Shown piece after piece: positions 12,291-23,757 of a DNA stretch of 64,000 nucleotides. The stretch comes from Malachius bipustulatus (taxonomy: Eukaryota; Arthropoda; Insecta; Coleoptera; Melyridae). The notes below the pieces were generated by a model that saw nothing but the letters and a program-made list of their open reading frames with translations, made no database searches and had not been told where the DNA came from. The position numbers were made by a program, and so were the translations under genes. Every line of letters starts with the position of its first letter. Within the stretch, counting starts at the first letter, position 1. The DNA is taken from assembly GCA_910589415.1 (NCBI GenBank), contig OU342630.1, positions 43,122,012 to 43,186,011 of the forward strand. Direction: 5' to 3'.

Positions 12291-15200
12291 TTATATTGTT
12301 GTTGAGTGACCAATATCTAGCAGGTACTGTAGGGTTCTGGTAATCGTTTCCTCGTTTGAGGACATCGCATGCTGTAGGTTGTCCGGGATGTTGTGTCTTT
12401 GGCGAGCAGCGGTATACAGTGAGCAGTTTACTAATAGGTGCTTGATGTCAAGTGGAGTGTTACAGTGGCTACAGATGGGGGGGTGGTTCACGTTTGAAAA
12501 TATGGGAGTGGGTCAGATTGCTGTGGCCTAAACGAAGTCTGGATAGAATCACTTGGTGTCTTCTGTTAGATGGTAGGGACAGTTTTATTGTGACTGATGG
12601 TTTGATGGGGTAGAGCTTTCGGAAGCTGTTTTGGTCCCATTGCTGCTGCCAGATATCTTGGGCTGATTTTTTGATCTCGCTGATGATGTCTTCGGGAATT
12701 TTTATTGTCACTACGGCGGATGTTCTGGATTTTGCGGCTTCTTTCGCTAACGAGTCAACTTCTTCATTACCTTTTATATTGCAATGTGGGACGTAAATGA
12801 ATTCGATTTCATATCCTTTGTTGTCCAGGAGGCAGAGCGAGTCTTTGATATCCGTTACTAAAGGATGTTTAGGATACATATTCTTTATGGATGTGAGAGA
12901 GCTGAGGGAATCGGTACACAGGACGAACTTGCGTGAGGGCTGATTGGCTATGTAGAGAAGTGCCTTGCTGATGGCATAGAGCTCTGCACTGTATATTGAG
13001 CTGGTAGGACAGAGACGAGCTTGGAATTTTGAGTTTGGGGTAAGAAAGGCAGCCCCTGTGAAGGAGTGGTTTGATTTGGAGCCGTCTGTATATATAAAGG
13101 TATGTATTTGGTAAAGTGAAGCAATGCTCTGGAAAGTGTTGCGGATAATGTCGGGGTGAGTGGAGGATTTGGGGAGCGCGGAAAGTTCTGTATTTATTTT
13201 GGGTTGCTGGTTTTGCCATGGAGGGTATTTCGGAAGAAGAGTGTTACTGCTAGGATTGATGTCGAGCATGGTGGATCCAAGGAGGCGCCTTACTCTTTCA
13301 GAGATAGGGGGGGCGATATGAGGTTTACGTTGATAAATAGATTGGAATCTGGTGGAAGTAATCAGGGAGAAGTTAGGGTGAGATGGGTTGTTAAGTATTT
13401 TGGTGGAATATGTTAGGGTTAACTGACGTCTTCTTATTTTTAGCGGAGGCTCATTGGCTAGACATCTAATGCTATCGATGGGGCTGGTTCTGTAGGCCCC
13501 GAGAGCTATTCGTAAGGCTGTATTCTGAATGGTGTCTAGGATTTTCATTTGGATTTTGCAGGCAGTTGAATATACTATTGATTCATAGTCTATTTTGGAG
13601 CGTAATAGGGTTTTGTAGACATTCAAAAGGGTTGTATAGTCTGCTCCCCAGTTGTGATGAGATATCACCTGCATGAGGCTTATGATTTTCCTACAGTCAG
13701 TTTTAAGAGAGAGGATGTGGGATTTCCATGTTAGTTTGGAGTCAAAGATGAGTCCCAGGATTTTGGCTTCTTTGACTGCAGGAATATGGGTGTTGTGTAG
13801 AGTAAGATTGATTGGGGCCTGTTGATATTTCTGGAGAATAGTATGCACTTGCTTTTCAGAGCTGAAAAGTTGAATCCAGTTTCTTGGGACCACTTTTCAA
13901 TATTGGTTATTGTATTTTGGAGGCGCTTCTCAATGGATTTAGAGTTCTTACCTCGAGTGTAGATTATGAGGTCGTCAGCGTAGATGCAGAACTTGACTAG
14001 GGGGTCCGATAATGTCTTTTCTATGTCGTTGATAGCAATCAGGAATAATGTGACGCTAATAATGAACCCTTGTGGAATTCCATTTTGGAGGGTTTTTTCT
14101 TCAGAAAGGATATTGTTGAGTTTAACATTGAACGATCGGTGACATATGAAGTTGTTAATAAATGAGTATATATTACCTCCTAACTTCCATTCCACAAGTT
14201 TGTTTAGTATCAGAGGACGCCAAGTCATATCATAAGCCCTCTCCAAGTCAAAAAGAACAGCTGCAACTTTTTGTCTGGCGGCGAAGGATTCGTGGATCTC
14301 TGATTCCAATTGAATGAGGCTATCGGTTGTGGAGCGGTTCATACGGAAACCATATTGGTATGGCTGGAGTAGTTGGTGCTTTTCGAGGTAGTAGACGAGG
14401 CTTCGGTTTATGATGCGTTCTAAGACTTTGCACATTGTGCAAGTCAGGGATATAGGTGTGTAAGAGTTGACGTTGGATTCAGATTTGAGTGGTTTAACGA
14501 CAGGGACAATTGTGGCTTTTTGCCAGGAGTGTGGGAAAGTTTGTTTGCTCCAAATATGGTTGTATATTTCAAGAAGAGTGGTTATTGCTTTGTCTGGTAA
14601 ATGAGTTACGAAGGCATAAGGGATTCTGTCTGGGCCGGGGCCTGAGTTTTTTGGGGATGAAAGAGCATCTGTGAGTTCATATAAGGTTATGGGTACGTTA
14701 ATTGGATTGCTGTTTACAATGGTCGGATTTGGATGAGGGTTCTTTTTTTGCTTTTTGGAGAAGTGGTCGGGGAAGTTTGTGTTCTCAGAGTTGGATTCGA
14801 ATTTTCTTGCTAGCATTTCCACAATTTCTTTAGGATCATTGATTACTTTGTCGTTGTCGTCTATGAGAAATTTAATTTGACCAGAGGAAGCACTTAGACC
14901 CTTAATTTTTCTTATTTTGTTCCAGACGTCTGAGGGGCGAGAGGAGCTGTTGAGCGACGAGACGTACTTTTCCCAACTTGTTTTCTTCGACTGCTTTATT
15001 GTATACCTGGCTCTGGCTCTCAACTTTTTGAATATCATAAGATTTTCCGGAGAGTTGTGTCGTTTGAGTTTGTTGAACGCGTGTTTACTCTGTTTAATTG
15101 CTTCGGCGCAGGAATTGTTCCACCATGGAATTGGGGGTGATTCTCTCAGATAATGTGTTGTTGAACCGACAGATTTTTCGGCGGCTGAGATTATTATTTG

Positions 15201-16007
15201 GATGAATGAGCTAACGGCATCTTCTATATTGTGTATATGAAAGTTGTTGTTTAGTTTTTCTTCTATTATGTTGCTGTAGGCTATCCAGTCCGCATATCGT
15301 AGTTTCCATTTTGGAGAAAAGTTTTGGGAAGGGTTAGAGGGTTGCTTTAAGAAGTTGAATAATATGGGGAAGTGGTCGCTCCCATAAAGGTATTCGGCTG
15401 TGTCCCAGCTCAGGTATGGAGGTAGTGAGGGGCTGCATAGGCTCAAGTCAATTGCGGAGAAATTACCCGTTGCGGATGAGAAATGGGTCGGTTTTCCTGT
15501 GTTAAGGATTATGAGGTTGTTTTCGTCAATTATGTTCTCTATCGTCTTTCCTCTTTGATCTGTTTTTACTGAGCCCCATAATGTGTTGTGGCTGTTGAAA
15601 TCCCCGACTATAAGATAGGGTGTAGGTAGTTGTGCGATTAAATCATTTAATTCTTGGGCTGAGTAAGTTAAGCTAGGAGAGAGGTAAATATTACATACGG
15701 TCATTTTCACTGGGAATTTAATATGGACGGCGACTGCTTCTAAGTTTGTGTTTAACGGGATTTCGGATGCTGGTATGTCGTTTGAGATTAGTGTGGCAAC
15801 GCCACCGCTGGCTCGATTTGGGTTGGGTCGGTTTTTGGAGAAAGTCGTGAATCCTTTTAGGTTATGGTGAGCTCTGTTTTGGAAATTGGTTTCTTGGAGA
15901 CTGATGATTTTGGTTGCAGTTTCTTTGATCAGGATAGAGAGTTTCTCTAGTTTACTAGAGAAACCGTTCAGGTTCACTGGAGGATAATTTTTAAAGGTTG
16001 TGGGAAT
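12291..16007 (-). pseudogene. LINE ORF2: endonuclease, reverse transcriptase, RNase H, zinc knuckle (frameshifted)
   Basis: The product would nick target DNA and reverse-transcribe its own RNA. AP-type endonuclease motifs are ISLQET, VGDFNSHNTLWGS and GSDHFPI. Reverse-transcriptase motifs are VLFDLERAYD, NGIPQG and the active site FCIYADDLIIYT, all in the reading frame 16163-13731. A frameshift near 13820 moves the frame to 13893-12469, which carries RNase H: IYTDGSKS, SAELYAISKA, LCTDSLSSL and HCNIKGNEEVDSLAKEAA. A second shift, in a run of seven G at about 12477-12483, leads to the knuckle CSHCNTPLDIKHLLVNC ending at 12291. The first 50 or so codons of the upstream frame come from the inserted foldback. 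The native start, near VNLNGFSSKLE, is lost. Two frameshifts make it a pseudogene, but a recent one. Confidence 0.85.
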
Positions 16008-16864
16008 TATACAGGGTAAGTCATTGATATGGTAAAGCTCGATTGCACCTACACCATTAAAGATATCGAAATGAACCAAAAAGTGCTGTAAATGGGAGGG
16101 TAAAGTGCAGTTTGTAAAATTATTTTCAGATACACAGGATGGCCCAATATCGCTGTACGCCATACAACTTTGTTATTTTAAATAGGACACCCTCTATATT
16201 ATTACATTTTCATATTGTTTGATAAAAGTCAAAAAGAATGGTTTGTAAAGTTGAAGTTTGTAATGAGCGATTTATGAGTTATAAACAAATGAAAATCGCG
16301 ATTTTTCATTTTCAAAGCAGCTTATATTGAAAACGGCTCGAGATATGGAAAAACGGTTTACATGTCCCTATCTTAATTTTTAATTTGGTATCCTATCATG
16401 TAGCTGAAATTTTTATACCGGGTGATGAAAATAATCAAATTTTTTACCACTCTGTATAAAAATTTCATCCATCCAATAGGATACCGCTTGAAAAGTTAAG
16501 ATAGGGACATGTAAACCGTTTTTCCATATCTCGAGCCGTTTTCAATATAAGCTGCTTTGAAAATGGAAAATCGCGATTTTCATTTGTTTATAACTCATAA
16601 ATCGCTCATTACAAACTTCAACTTTACAAACCATTCTTTTTTACTTTTCTCAAATAATCTGAAGATGTAATAATATAGAGGGTGTCCCATTTAAAATAAC
16701 AAATTTGTATGGCGTACAGCGATATTGGGCCATCCTGTGTATCTGAAAATAATTTTACAAACTGCACTTTACCCTCCCATTTACAGCACTTTTTGGTTCA
16801 TTTCGATATCTTTAATGGTGTAGGTGCAATCGAGCTTTACCATATCAATGACTTACCCTGTATA
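16008..16864. mobile_element. Palindromic foldback element, family F2, fresh copy inside the LINE
   Basis: The outer ends are TATACAGGGTAAGTCATTGA and its complement, ending CCTGTATA. The arms stay complementary for about 400 bp. An inner pair of terminus-like sequences (ACACAGGATGGCCCAATATC at about 16132 and its complement near 16737) lies about 120 bp inside each end. The core has CACTCTGTATAAA. TATA at both edges fits a TA target duplication. The arms match the older split copy (11983/17945) and the copy at 53995. It contributes a false N-terminus to the LINE ORF2. Confidence 0.85.
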
Positions 16865-16906
16865 TAAGTTTCGTTTATGTTTTGTTGTTATATGGAAGGA
16901 AGTGGT

Positions 16907-17872
16907 TTAGTATGATTGCTGGGAAAGGGTAGATTCGTTGTCTGAGTTATTCATCTCGTTGATAAGGTCAGTGTATGTGCCAACGATTTTTTTCCTAATT
17001 CTGGTACATCGGCTTTTGAGAGCCCTACTTGTGATAACAGGGTGTACTTCAGTTAGCATGGATAGCAGAGCGGGAATATCTTCGGTGTATTGTTTGGCGA
17101 TACTGAGAGGGTCTGGATTGCCTTGTGTAGTTTCAAAAAAGTGGTATAGTTGGTCATAATTTAGGACGTATTTTGCTTTGGATTCCTTTAGAAAAGATTT
17201 TATTGGTGACATTTGGTCGGAGAGGTCTGTTAGACTTTCCATTGAGTCGCTTTTCCTCGGTTTCTTCACATCTCTTTTTATTTCTGTCGGTTTTGAGTTG
17301 GGCGCGAGGAAAGTTAGCGTTTCTGGGTTAGTGGTGGGGCTAGGGGTGTCTATAGTATTTATGTTTGAGTTTGAAGTTGAAGAGCTACTGGAAGTCAAGT
17401 GACGTTTGGATCCGTGAAAAGGGGCAGGGGGGAGAAATACGTTCTGGTGAGTAGACGTGGGTTGAGCTGCGGTTGGACACAGTGGAGCAGATTCTTCGCA
17501 TTGGCTAGTAGGTATAGTAGAATGATTTAGGGTAACTTGGTCGTTCTGAGATAGGGGGGGTTCGAAGATGCCTGTGAAAGGGTTTAAGATCGGCAATTGG
17601 TTGTCGGGGACAATGGGAGATGTGGGTGCGATAGGACAGACAGCAGCAATATGCCCGGGCTGTTTGCAGGAGAAACATGTTATTACATCATAGCTCAGAA
17701 AGACTCGGTAGCTGACGTCGTGTGATTTGACCAATACAGAGGGTGGAAGTGAAATAGTTTCATCCGGTTGAACGTAGATTTGACGTCTAAAGCTCAGCAC
17801 ATGTAAGTATTCCTCATCTTGAATGCCACTGACGCGGAGAAAAGACATTGGGGAAACTATTTTAAAGCCCAT
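16907..17872 (-). pseudogene. LINE ORF1 (gag-like, CCHC knuckle), 5'-truncated
   Basis: This is a 321-codon minus-strand frame. After a start region beginning MGFKIVSPMSFLRVSGI, it has one CCHC zinc knuckle (CFSCKQPGHIAAVCP, about residues 65-79). A long Ser/Thr/Pro-rich middle follows, with a basic KRDVKKPRKSDSMES stretch, then a charged helical C-terminus. This is the usual build of the RNA-binding ORF1 product of I- and R1-like LINEs, which packages the element RNA. The frame opens next to the 5' flank, so the natural N-terminal domain is probably missing. It ends about 40 bases before the inserted foldback that separates it from ORF2. Confidence 0.75.
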
Positions 17873-17944
17873 ATTGGCAATTGAAGCTTCGAGTGTTTCA
17901 TGAGGGATACATGAGGGATTTTATTCAATATTATTATTATTAAT

Positions 17945-18535
17945 TTTAACAAAAGTTATATTGTAAGCAAATTAAAATCGCGACTTTCCGTTTTCATAAC
18001 AGCTTACATTGAAATGGCTCCAGATATCGGAAGACGGTTTGCATGTCCTTAACTTACCTTTTTATGTGGTATCCTATCATAGCTGAAATTTTTATAGAGG
18101 ATGATGAAAAATGTGATAACAGGGTAATTTTCATCACCCTGTATAAACATTTCAGCTATACATGATAGGATACGATATGAAAAGTTAAGATAGAAAAATG
18201 TCTTACGGTATTTTTGGCCGTTTTCAATATACCTACCTATAAGCTTAAGCTGCTTTGAAGATTGAAAATCTCTATTACCATTTTTGTTTATCTCATAAGG
18301 TAGGTACTTTGATACTCATGTGAAACAATTGACTGTAGAAACTATTCTTATTGATTTTTCTCATAAAAACTGAAAATGTAATAATATACAGAATGTCCTA
18401 TTTATAACAAAGTTGCATGACGGACAATTATATTGGGCCAGCCTAAATATATGTGATACCTATCCCTGAAAATAATTTTAAAAACTGCACTTTGCCCTTC
18501 CATTTTCGGTTCATTTCGATATCTCAATTAACATA
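17945..18535. mobile_element. Right two-thirds of the split F2 palindromic element
   Basis: The sequence resumes F2 arm sequence (AAATCGCGACTTTCCGTTTT), passes the core with ATCACCCTGTATAAACATTT, and runs down the right arm through TTGGGCCAGCCT (about 18450) into the outer zone shared with 16741-16830 (AAAACTGCACTTTGCCCTTC). It is more diverged than the 16008 copy, as expected of an older insertion. The left arm is at 11983, across the LINE. Confidence 0.7.
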
Positions 18536-18780
18536 ACAGTTATAGGAGTTTTCCGCGAATCTAAGTTACATATCCTTTGTGGCTGAAAATATCAAAATTA
18601 CTATTATTAAAAGCAGTTTGCTTATGTATTATACGACAACGCGAAATCTCTTTGGCATGTCCATCTAAATAATAAATAGACTACTATTATTCAAATTTTG
18701 AATTTAAATTTTCAAATTCATATTCAAAATTCAAAATTTTCCAAATTCTTTAAATCACATTTTGATTCCAAGATACTTTA

Positions 18781-19001
18781 AAGTCATAAATCAGAGGCAA
18801 ACATAATCCCTTTACATTTACGATAGATGGGTAGAATAGAATTGCCGGGAAAGTAAACATTGCACTACAGGTATAAACAGGCGACCCTTAGGTATATACC
18901 TGGGAGAGTAGTGTTTACTTTTCCGCAGCCTACCCATCTACGAGTATAATTGTCAAGTAAACTGCTTCTTATGGGTTTATGATCTCCTCTGGCTTTATGA
19001 T
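18781..19001. mobile_element. Palindromic element
   Basis: The inverted arms share ATAGATGGGTAG and its partner CTACCCATCTACG, and an AAAGTAAACA word and its complement flank a centre around TAGGTATATACCTGG. The outer parts (TCATAAATCAGAGG and CCTCTGGCTTTATGA) also pair. It is non-coding, about 220 bp, and fits a small foldback/MITE of unknown family. Confidence 0.6.
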
Positions 19002-21213
19002 TTTACATAATTATTGTGAAATGATCCATAATTTCAAACACATAGGTAAACAAAGCGATATTTTCGAGCCTGAATCCTAAGAAAAGGTTCATCGTCTGTA
19101 AAAAAATCTTCTGTACCTACTCCTTTTAAAACAACACTTTGTCGTGAAATAAGTCTTTCGGGACCAGAAATCCAACCAAACGCTTACATGCAGCTTCTCT
19201 AGCAGCATTGACAGACGACAATAAAACTTGAGATCTCCGTCGCGATTTCTGTTACGAGAAAAGGGATAACCCGGAGCGTGGATCTAGCATTATTCCGGAT
19301 GCCGTTTGCAAATGGCCGCTGGCCCTAGCGTTGAGAATTAGATTACCAGCCATCAGCTGCTGCTGCAAGTCGGTGACGAGAACTGATAAAACGGGGACAC
19401 GGCCAGGAGACGTCGGTAGGGAATCAAGGGACTGACGACGGTGTGGTGATAGGCTGCTGATAGGCAGTGACAAACTTTCTCTGGAGAGTAAGGGGAGGGG
19501 TATAATTGATTGGCATCGGAAACGAATTGTTTCTTACGAATTGCTGCTTTGTCTCTAGTATAGAATTTTTGATAATTAAGGTTCATTTTGGCCATTAAAT
19601 TATTAGAACTGTTATAAAAAACGGATTTAATAAAATATATTAGCTATCAGTATATCTCAACTGATAAAGTTCGACAACTTTGTCAGTTTGAAAACATCTT
19701 TAACGTCAAATTTTGAAATGCTCTTGATTTTGCATGATCTATAAGCTATTTAGAACTTATCACAAAATTAGGTACATATTGTTGAAACAATACATTGTAT
19801 TTTGATGTTCACTATAACACGGAAAAGACGTTTTAACTTTTTCAGAAGCCCTTACTTTTTAATATTAGTTGCTCGCAGTAAAGGGTTTGTTATGGTTCGA
19901 TGGATTTATCTTCATAGATAACCAAAAGCATCGAGGAAATACGTCGGCCGTAACTTATTATTACCACCAAGTGCGACATAAAATTGAACGATTTCTCAAT
20001 CAATCTGTGTAAAATGATTCATCTCTTCCTATAAATTATTCATTTGCTACGGAAATAAAGAAAATTAAGGACATTATCCCCAGTTATGCCGTCAAAGCAC
20101 GCTCTTACACTTTGTACCATTTTACAACACATAAAGTATGAAATTACGGCCGTCAACGGCATTACTTTCAATTCCGAGCTGTCGTAGTCGTCAAACACAA
20201 TAATTCAAGATTAGAATTTGGAATTGTTTCAAAGTTTAATCTCGGCTTCGGTCTAAACCTGCAGTGTCATTTGGGGATTCTGCAAACAACGGCTTGATTG
20301 TTATATTATACCTCTTCCTTTATCGCAGCGAATAGTGAAGGTGCAAGCAGCATTGTTATGACTGCGTCGTGTGCGAAGATAACGTCGCCGGATCGCGAAC
20401 AAAGGGGTTGTAACTTATTAAGATCGTGACAGTTGGTTAGTTTTTGCAAAGACAAATCCTACCGTTCCGCAACTGAGGACGCTTCAGTAGCGCTTTTGTG
20501 CTTTCAGAATTGAGGGGTCGAATGAGATTTCTAGATGAACTTATTACACACGTCTTATTAAAGACGGAAGCATCCCATATTATGAGTATGAACGTTGGAG
20601 AAAACAAGACCAAGTTCTCCAATAATTGTTGTTAAACCGCAGGATATTCGGAGTGCTTATATGATACAATTTATTAATGAAATGAGAAATCATTTTGAAA
20701 ACTACATATATTCAAATATTGAGCAATAATTAATTGTTTACTCATTACACCCCCCTATCCCTTTAGTTTTTCTTATAGTTAGAACTTACATATAGAGGTA
20801 CCTATTCTTCACCGATCAGAGAACGATACGAGGCGAGTGTTGGAACCTCCTAGCGAATAATGGGCATTTTCCTCAAGAAGAAGATGCTTTTATCTATTAC
20901 TTTTGAAAAAAGAACTATAGCTAATTCAACTATAAAAATATTATAGGTAGGTACATATTATATGTGCCAAAATTTATAATCATTTACCAAATAATTACAA
21001 AAAATATAATTTAAAAAAATTTTCAAAAGAAATTAAAAATATTTTATTACAAAAATGCTACTATAGCTTAAATGAATATTTGAACAATTCTTTGGATTTA
21101 TAATTTCATAACTTTATTTCATAATTTCATAATTTTATAACTTTATAACTAATTTTACAATTTATTATTTTCCACAAAAAATACAATAATATGTATTTAT
21201 AATAAGGAAATAA
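19002..21213. other. 2.2 kb without supported gene
   Basis: The small minus-strand frames around 19252-19595 overlap one another in different frames and show no domain. A GC-richer block at 20150-20420 has no coding signal. The remainder is AT-rich. Confidence 0.4.
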
Positions 21214-21242
21214 ATGTTATTATTATTATTATTATTATTATT
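21214..21242. repeat. (TTA)n microsatellite
   Basis: An uninterrupted TTA/ATT run of about nine units. It abuts the minus-strand fragment to its right, so it may be that fragment's 3' tail (AAT repeats on the minus strand). Confidence 0.85.
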
Positions 21243-21442
21243 TAATCACATACCATCTTGTTATCACTAATTATGCCAAGGCGTTTCAAATGGCGTTCCA
21301 CTACGCGCTCGGTCTGCTCAGTAGTCTGCTCGCGCAGTCTAGCTGCATGGCAGTTAAAAGTTGAAACAAGATCGTAATCAGATCGTAAAAATTTTTGGCA
21401 AAACACATCAATCACCCTGTGACATCGAAACGAAGGGCCCAT
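21243..21442 (-). pseudogene. Uncharacterised 3'-terminal protein fragment
   Basis: This is a 66-codon minus-strand frame rich in charged residues (ARLREQTTEQTERVVERH, then LKRLGI), ending at a stop just before the TTA run. Its composition looks protein-like rather than random, and the position next to a tri-nucleotide tail suggests the last part of a LINE-like open frame. I do not recognise the family. It abuts the plus-strand LINE fragment that starts at about 21440. Confidence 0.3.
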
Positions 21443-22700
21443 AAGAAAAGAGCGGAGACCACATTCATGATGGTCAGACGAACTTATGGGAAAATATGGG
21501 GATTAAAACCATACATGGTGTACTGGGTATACATCAGGAGTGATTAGACCAATGTTGTTATATGCATCTTTGGTATGGTGGACGAAGATGCAACAAAGTA
21601 CCGCGATAAACAAGCTTAGCAAGTTGCAAAGACTTGTATGCCTTGGAATAACGGGAGCAATAAAAGCAACTCCAACCGCAACAATGGAAGTCCTTCTAGA
21701 CATCCTTCCACTTCATTTAATGATAATGGGAGAGGCAAGAATGCCACGACTAAGGCTGCAAGAAGAACCAAGCGGCAAATACGCGGAGCGTGGACATAAT
21801 AGAATAAAAAGCCATGGGTTAGTGAACCTGCTAGATGCAAACATAGACCACATGACTCTGAAAATTCAAATTCCAAAAAAAAAATTGAGGTAAGAATCAT
21901 GGATCGGAAAGGATTGAATGAACCAACAGACGGCAACAGGCTGGTCGGAAAAACCTAAAATATAGACCGGCCAAACACCGATCAAGGGACTGGAGCCGGC
22001 ATATACAATGAGCTGGACAACACTCAATATAGCATATCTCTTGGGCAGTGGCCAACTATATTTCAATCAGAAATATATGTCATACTACACTGCGTAAGAG
22101 AGAAAAACAAGAGGGCCTATAGGAATAGGCGGATCAACATATTGACAGACAGTCAGGCGGTTCTAAGGGCTATAAAAGCCCCAAGATAACGTCCAGACTA
22201 TTGTGGAAATGCCGTGAAAACCTCGAAAGCCTGACAAGACGCAAAAATATAACTTTGATGGATCCTCGGCTAAATATATTGGCCCAGAACAGGATCTGGG
22301 AGTACCAAAGAGTACAGCACGGGGCCAAGTGGGTTGTTATGAAAAAACGTAAAGAATTATTTGGATAAAAGAACCAAACATCAACATGGGAAAGCCTTCA
22401 TCAAGGGACCCATAAAGAAGACATTTGAAGAATTACTATCACTTAGTAGGAGTATCACAGTGAGATCACTGACGGGACTATTGCCCTAAAAAAAACACTT
22501 AAATAAAACAGGACTAAAATGCCCAAGAAACAGCTAAACATGTCCTGTGCAAATGCTCTGGACCGCAGAAGGTAGGAAATATATGGATAACCAAAAATGA
22601 GTCCGGAAGAATATGACACTCATCCAATGATGATGCTGTACAAATTAGTTCATGGGATCAGACTGACAGAATGGGTGGCATGAAGCGAAGGAGGTTAGCA
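21440..22700 (+). pseudogene. Decayed LINE ORF2 3' half (RT thumb, RNase H, knuckle)
   Basis: The plus-strand frames align with the intact ORF2 at 60.5-64 kb. MVRRTYGKIWGLKPYMV, then IRPMLLYASLVWW and LQRLVCLGITGAI with PTATMEVLLDI (21540-21893), correspond to CRRMAGNAWG, LVRPIITYGAVVWY, IQRLACLCITGAM and PTAALEVILDL there. RNase H follows: GTGAGIYNELDN, FQSEIYVILHCV and ILTDSQAVLRAIKAP. After several stops come SITVRSLTGLL and HLNKTGLKCPRN, the region before and inside the knuckle. There are at least four frameshifts or stops, and the 5' half is absent. It is an old relative of the 58.7 kb element on the same strand. Confidence 0.75.
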
Positions 22701-22835
22701 CAGTAAGCTCATGAGGCTGAGGTGCTTCCGGCGATCCTGAATCAGACGGTCCTCGAAGGAAAAAAGCCTTGTCGGTCTGCTGGTGAAAAATACTCTATAA
22801 ATAGTTTCATAGACGAACACAAACAACCATGGCGA

Positions 22836-22856
22836 GACTGGGATTCGAACCCAGTC
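22836..22856 (-). repeat. tRNA-like T-arm / B-box remnant (possible SINE)
   Basis: On the minus strand the sequence reads CTGGGTTCGAATCCCAG, a perfect T stem-loop containing the Pol III B-box GGTTCGAATCC. No A-box or tRNA 5' half follows at the expected distance, because the foldback at 22872 starts there. It is best read as the edge of a tRNA-derived SINE, or of a tRNA-like sequence cut by the insertion. It is not a functional tRNA gene. Confidence 0.5.
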
Positions 22857-22871
22857 GGTGGAAAGTTTCGA

Positions 22872-23757
22872 TATACAGGGTGTCCCAGCTCATTCGAAGC
22901 GGTCCCTGTAGGCCAAACGATGAGTTTTTTCCAAAAAAAATTTTCACATTCAAGTACAGGATCACAATGGACATAATTTAAAATTATTTTGGGGTATACA
23001 GAGTGTCCCATATGACAGTGGCATATCAAAGTTATGTTTTTTTAAATGGAATGCTCCTAGGTTATTGCATTTTTAGATTGTCTGAAAAGAGAAAATAAGA
23101 TTGGCTTTTATAGTTGGTGTTTAAATTCAGAAGTTTTTGAGTTATAAACAAGTGAAAATCGTCATTTTTCAAGTTCAAGGCCCTGTACAACGAAAACGGT
23201 TCAAGATAGAGAAAAACGGCTTACATGTTCCTATTTTAACTTTTCATGTACTATCCTATGATGTGGATGAAATGTTTATACAGGGTGATAAAAAATTTGA
23301 AAAATTCTGAGATTTCTCCACGCGTCGCCAAATAAAAAAAATCAAAGAAAGTACAAATGTTTCTATACCATAGGATAGTACATGAAAAGTTAAAATAGGG
23401 ACATGAAAGCCGTTTTTCTCTATCTTTAGCCGTTTTCATTGTACAGGGCCTTGAACTTGAAAAATGACGATTTTCACTTGTTTATAACTTAAAAACTTCT
23501 GAATTTAAACACCAACTATAAAAGCCAATCTTATTTGTTATTCTCAGACAATCTAAAAATGCAATAACATAGGAGCATTCTATTTAAAAAAACATAACTT
23601 TGATATGCCACTCTCATATGGGACACTCTGTATACTCCAAAATAATTTTACATTATGGCCATTGTGATTCTGTACTTGAATTTTCAAAATTTTTTTTGAA
23701 AAAGTCCATCGTTTGGCCTACAGAGACCGCTTCGAATAAGCTGGGACACCCTGTATA
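22872..23757. mobile_element. Palindromic foldback element, family F1, copy 2 (inverted)
   Basis: The ends are TATACAGGGTGTCCCAGCTC and the complement ending CCTGTATA. The arms and the asymmetric core match the copy at 7519, but with the core reversed (CTCCACGCGTCGCC here against GGCGACGCGTGGAG there), so this copy sits in the opposite orientation. The small frames at 22742-23029 and 23600-23782 translate arm sequence and are not genes. Confidence 0.85.

Larger units (their letters stand above)
12070..17930 (-). mobile_element. Minus-strand LINE with ORF1 and RNase H-bearing ORF2, interrupted by a foldback
   Basis: The order on the minus strand is ORF1 with a CCHC knuckle (17872-16907), ORF2 (about 16000-12291), then an A-rich 3' tail read as T-rich plus-strand DNA at about 12075-12105. 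The 5' end looks truncated near 17930, because ORF1 has no clear N-terminus. The flanks on both sides belong to one family F2 palindromic element, so the LINE inserted into it. A second, better-preserved F2 copy (16008-16864) sits at the ORF1-ORF2 junction. RNase H and a C-terminal Cys/His knuckle point to an I/R1-like group rather than jockey proper; the clade is not resolved. Confidence 0.85.

Noticed and set aside
12869..13219. 116-codon minus-strand frame and plus-strand frames at 13156, 14917 and 17178
   Set aside because: They overlap the RT/RNase H or ORF1 coding frames of the LINE and show no own motifs.
13731..16163. Full 810-codon frame including MAYSDIGPSCVSENN as native LINE N-terminus
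   Set aside because: The first 50 or so codons lie in the inserted F2 foldback. The same peptide would be encoded at any F2 copy.
22836..22856. Complete tRNA gene
   Set aside because: Only the T-arm is present; acceptor, D-arm and anticodon arm are missing.
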